Positions 62,446-64,000 of a stretch of 64,000 nucleotides of DNA are shown here, one piece after another. The notes beneath the pieces are model-generated. The model had not been told where the DNA came from and searched no databases. It saw only the letters and a list, made by a program, of their open reading frames with translations. Source of the stretch: Ferrovibrio terrae (lineage in GTDB: Bacteria > Pseudomonadota > Alphaproteobacteria > Ferrovibrionales > Ferrovibrionaceae); contig NZ_CP041636.1 of assembly GCF_007197755.1 (NCBI RefSeq), forward strand, positions 62,001 to 126,000. Reading direction: 5' to 3'. Each line of letters starts with the position of its first letter. The first letter of the stretch is position 1. The translations under genes and the position numbers were made by a program.

Positions 62446-62889
62446 CTAGCCTTCGGCCTCGCCCAGCAGATGCATGATCGCCTGCATGGCGGCCAGCAGT
62501 TCGCGCTGCTTCTGCTCGCCCAATGGCCGCAGCCAGCGTGCCACTTCCGCACTTGCGGCCTGATCCAGCGGCGCAATCGCGGCACGTCCGGCCGGTGTCA
62601 GACGCAATTGCAGCTCGCGGCGATCCTGCCGGCCGATTTCGCGCTGCAGGAAGCCGCTGCGCTCGAAGCGATGCAGGATGCGGCTGAGATATCCCAGATC
62701 AAGGCCAAGCCGGCGGTTCAGCGCCGTGGCCGTGACCACCTCCTCGTCGGCCAGTTCGAACAGCACGCGGATTTCGGTCAGGGAGAAGCTGCCCTGCGAC
62801 AGGCTTTCATCCAGCAGGCCGATGCAATGCGTATAGAAGCGGTTGAACTGCCGCACGGTGGCAATGCGCCGGGTGCGAGGGCCCGTCAT
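62446..62889 (-). CDS. MarR-family transcriptional regulator
   Basis: 147 aa starting at MTGPRTRRIATVRQFNRFYT; a longer frame to 63081 overlaps the transporter gene and is unsupported. Winged helix: LTEIRVLFELADEEVVTATALNRRLGLDLGYLSRILHRFE with the wing at GRQDRRELQLRLTPAG. Its start overlaps the EamA transporter stop by 4 bases (ATGA), so it probably regulates that transporter and itself. Effector unknown. Confidence 0.9.
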   Translation of the reverse strand: MTGPRTRRIATVRQFNRFYTHCIGLLDESLSQGSFSLTEIRVLFELADEEVVTATALNRRLGLDLGYLSRILHRFERSGFLQREIGRQDRRELQLRLTPAGRAAIAPLDQAASAEVARWLRPLGEQKQRELLAAMQAIMHLLGEAEG

Positions 62890-63803
62890 GCCGGACGGCG
62901 TCGTGCAGGCGGCAACGTCGCGATGGCGAAGCCGGAGAGAATCAGCAGGATGCCCAGGGCGTGAAAACCCTGCACCGGCTCGCCGAGCAAGGCAAACGCC
63001 AGCAGCGCGGTGAATACCGCCACCAGATGAAAGGAAACGCCGGTCACAGTTGCGCCCAGCAGGGCGACGCAGCGGTTCCACAGGATGAAGGCCAAAAGGG
63101 ATGCAAAGACGCCGATATAGAGCACGGCGGCCACCGAAGCCGCATCAAGGGGTATCACGGCCCCGGCCTGTAGCTCCCAGAGCCAGAACGGCAGCAGCAC
63201 AGCCAGGCCGGTCATCATCGTCGACGCCAGGAAAACCAGCGGATCGAGCGCGGGGTCGCGCCGCCGCAGCAACACCGAATAGACGGCGTAATTCAGGATC
63301 GCCAGCAGCACCAGCAGGTCCGCCTGCTCGAACTGCAGGGCGAACAGCGTGGCCATGGTGCCGCGCGAGACAATCCAGCAGATGCCGATGAACGAGATCA
63401 CGATGCCGGCAAGCGTCTGACGCGACACCCTTTCGCGGCCCAGCAGAAAAGCGGCAACCGGGATCATCAGAGGCAGGGTGGAATTCAGGAAGGCCACGTT
63501 CACCGCCGGCACGGTCTGCAGCGCCACATAGGCCAGCGCGTTGTAGCCGGCAATGCCGAAGGCGCCACAGGCAAGGATCAGCCAGCGCTGACGCCACAGC
63601 AGGCCGCGCTGGCGCCACAGGCCCTGCAGGACGAAGGGCAGCAGGATCAGCAGCGCGACCAGCCAGCGTCCGACCGCGAGCGTGACGGGCGGGATGGTAT
63701 CGGCAAACCCGCGGCCCAGTACCAGGTTACCGGCCCAGAAGGCCGGCGGTAGCCAGAGCAGCAGATAGGGTCGCCGCCAGACCGTCTGAAGCCACGCAGT
63801 CAT
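62886..63803 (-). CDS. EamA/DMT-superfamily transporter
   Basis: 305 aa with ten hydrophobic segments in two EamA repeats (LPPAFWAGNLVLGRGFADTIPP and the second from about residue 155). Conserved elements include AYVALQTVPAVNVAFLNSTLPLMIPV and the second-half ASLLAFILWNRCVALLGA. Likely efflux or uptake of a small metabolite. Translationally coupled with the following marR gene. It starts just after the stop of the AlaX-like gene. Confidence 0.93.
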   Translation of the reverse strand: MTAWLQTVWRRPYLLLWLPPAFWAGNLVLGRGFADTIPPVTLAVGRWLVALLILLPFVLQGLWRQRGLLWRQRWLILACGAFGIAGYNALAYVALQTVPAVNVAFLNSTLPLMIPVAAFLLGRERVSRQTLAGIVISFIGICWIVSRGTMATLFALQFEQADLLVLLAILNYAVYSVLLRRRDPALDPLVFLASTMMTGLAVLLPFWLWELQAGAVIPLDAASVAAVLYIGVFASLLAFILWNRCVALLGATVTGVSFHLVAVFTALLAFALLGEPVQGFHALGILLILSGFAIATLPPARRRPA

Positions 63804-63804
63804 G

Positions 63805-64000
63805 TCAGCCCTCGAGGCCGATGCGCATGCGACGGTTGTGCCGGCCCTTGTTGTCGATCTTCAGAATACGGATCGGCCGCGAACCGCCGGTGGACGTGAG
63901 ATGTGTGCCGCCGCAGGCCTGTCGGTCGAGTCCGGCAATCTCAATGATGCGGATCAGGCCGTCGGTGGTCGGCGGCGGTGTGACTGACCGCGAGCGCAGC
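63805..64000 (-). CDS. AlaX-like alanyl-tRNA editing protein (C-terminal part; 5' end outside window)
   Basis: Only the last 64 codons are in the window. They read ...CGGTH then TSTGGSRPIRILKIDNKGR and end RMRIGLEG. The CGGTH zinc motif (CxxxH) and the GGSRPIRI segment are typical of the alanyl-tRNA synthetase-type editing domain in free-standing AlaX proteins, which remove serine or glycine mischarged on tRNA-Ala. It is not full-length AlaRS because no C-Ala domain follows. The stop lies one base before the EamA ATG, so the two are close-coupled. Confidence 0.85.
   Translation of the reverse strand, partial: LRSRSVTPPPTTDGLIRIIEIAGLDRQACGGTHLTSTGGSRPIRILKIDNKGRHNRRMRIGLEG

Noticed and set aside
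1-64000. CRISPR arrays, tRNA/rRNA genes, insertion sequences, prophage or integrative element ends
   Set aside because: Read for regularly spaced repeats, cloverleaf tRNA sequences with conserved TTCRA arms, transposases, integrases and flanking direct repeats; none seen. The cloverleaf after rlmJ lacks any tRNA consensus.

Overview
This window is one continuous piece of a GC-rich chromosome. Genes are densely packed and the coding frames show strong third-position GC bias. The content points to a motile, aerobic alphaproteobacterium, most likely of the Rhodospirillales or a neighbouring order. The supporting features are a short Caulobacter-type flagellin, the DUF3035/BamF lipoprotein, an endonuclease-type MutL, split glycine decarboxylase P-protein under a tandem glycine riboswitch, glcDEF, and the ethylmalonyl-CoA pathway. 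Genus cannot be fixed from sequence reading alone. I see no tRNA or rRNA, insertion sequence, prophage, integron or CRISPR array.

Layout. 1-1219 holds rluB (5' end cut) and rsmD. 1244-5956 holds an AraC regulator, a small unknown gene, a PPOX-like flavoprotein, a LuxR regulator and flagellin with its own terminator. 6028-17007 is a housekeeping run on the minus strand (ileS-lspA, a PAS histidine kinase, DUF3035 lipoprotein, active plus inactive M16 peptidases, mutL). 17424-24168 holds ribF, a MaoC hydratase, a HAD phosphatase, a TipF-like degenerate EAL protein, glutathione peroxidase, rlmJ and small enzymes. 24198-25950 holds a VOC protein, an AraC regulator and a small secreted protein. 25940-30737 is a tight gntR-glcD-glcE-glcF operon behind a perfect palindromic operator. 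30872-42431 holds rpmJ and a chemotaxis-rich stretch: three methyl-accepting proteins, cheW, a secreted stand-alone Cache-type protein translationally coupled to one of them, a ThDP enzyme and an MFS exporter. 42724-44412 holds a cyclase-family hydrolase and an Mpo1-like protein. 44597-49274 is the glycine riboswitch with gcvT-gcvH-gcvPA-gcvPB. 49399-56069 is mixed: a PhnB-like protein, a GAF/HisKA_2 kinase, MscS, a circularly permuted ROK kinase, an APH/AAA fusion and membrane proteins. 56029-61453 has ecm divergent from ccr-mcd, the core of the ethylmalonyl-CoA pathway. 61463-64000 holds a Thr/Ser dehydratase, MarR, an EamA transporter and a partial AlaX-like editing protein.

How the genes may work together (inference). 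Glycolate oxidation (GlcDEF) yields glyoxylate. Glyoxylate can be aminated to glycine, which the riboswitch-controlled cleavage system degrades to a C1 unit, or it can condense in the second half of the ethylmalonyl-CoA cycle, whose first reactions are encoded by ccr, ecm and mcd. The window is therefore rich in C2 and C1 assimilation. The least ordinary items are the circularly permuted ROK kinase, the secreted Cache protein coupled to a chemoreceptor, the palindromic operator abutting the gntR start codon, the cloverleaf intergenic repeat after rlmJ, and the TipF-like protein.
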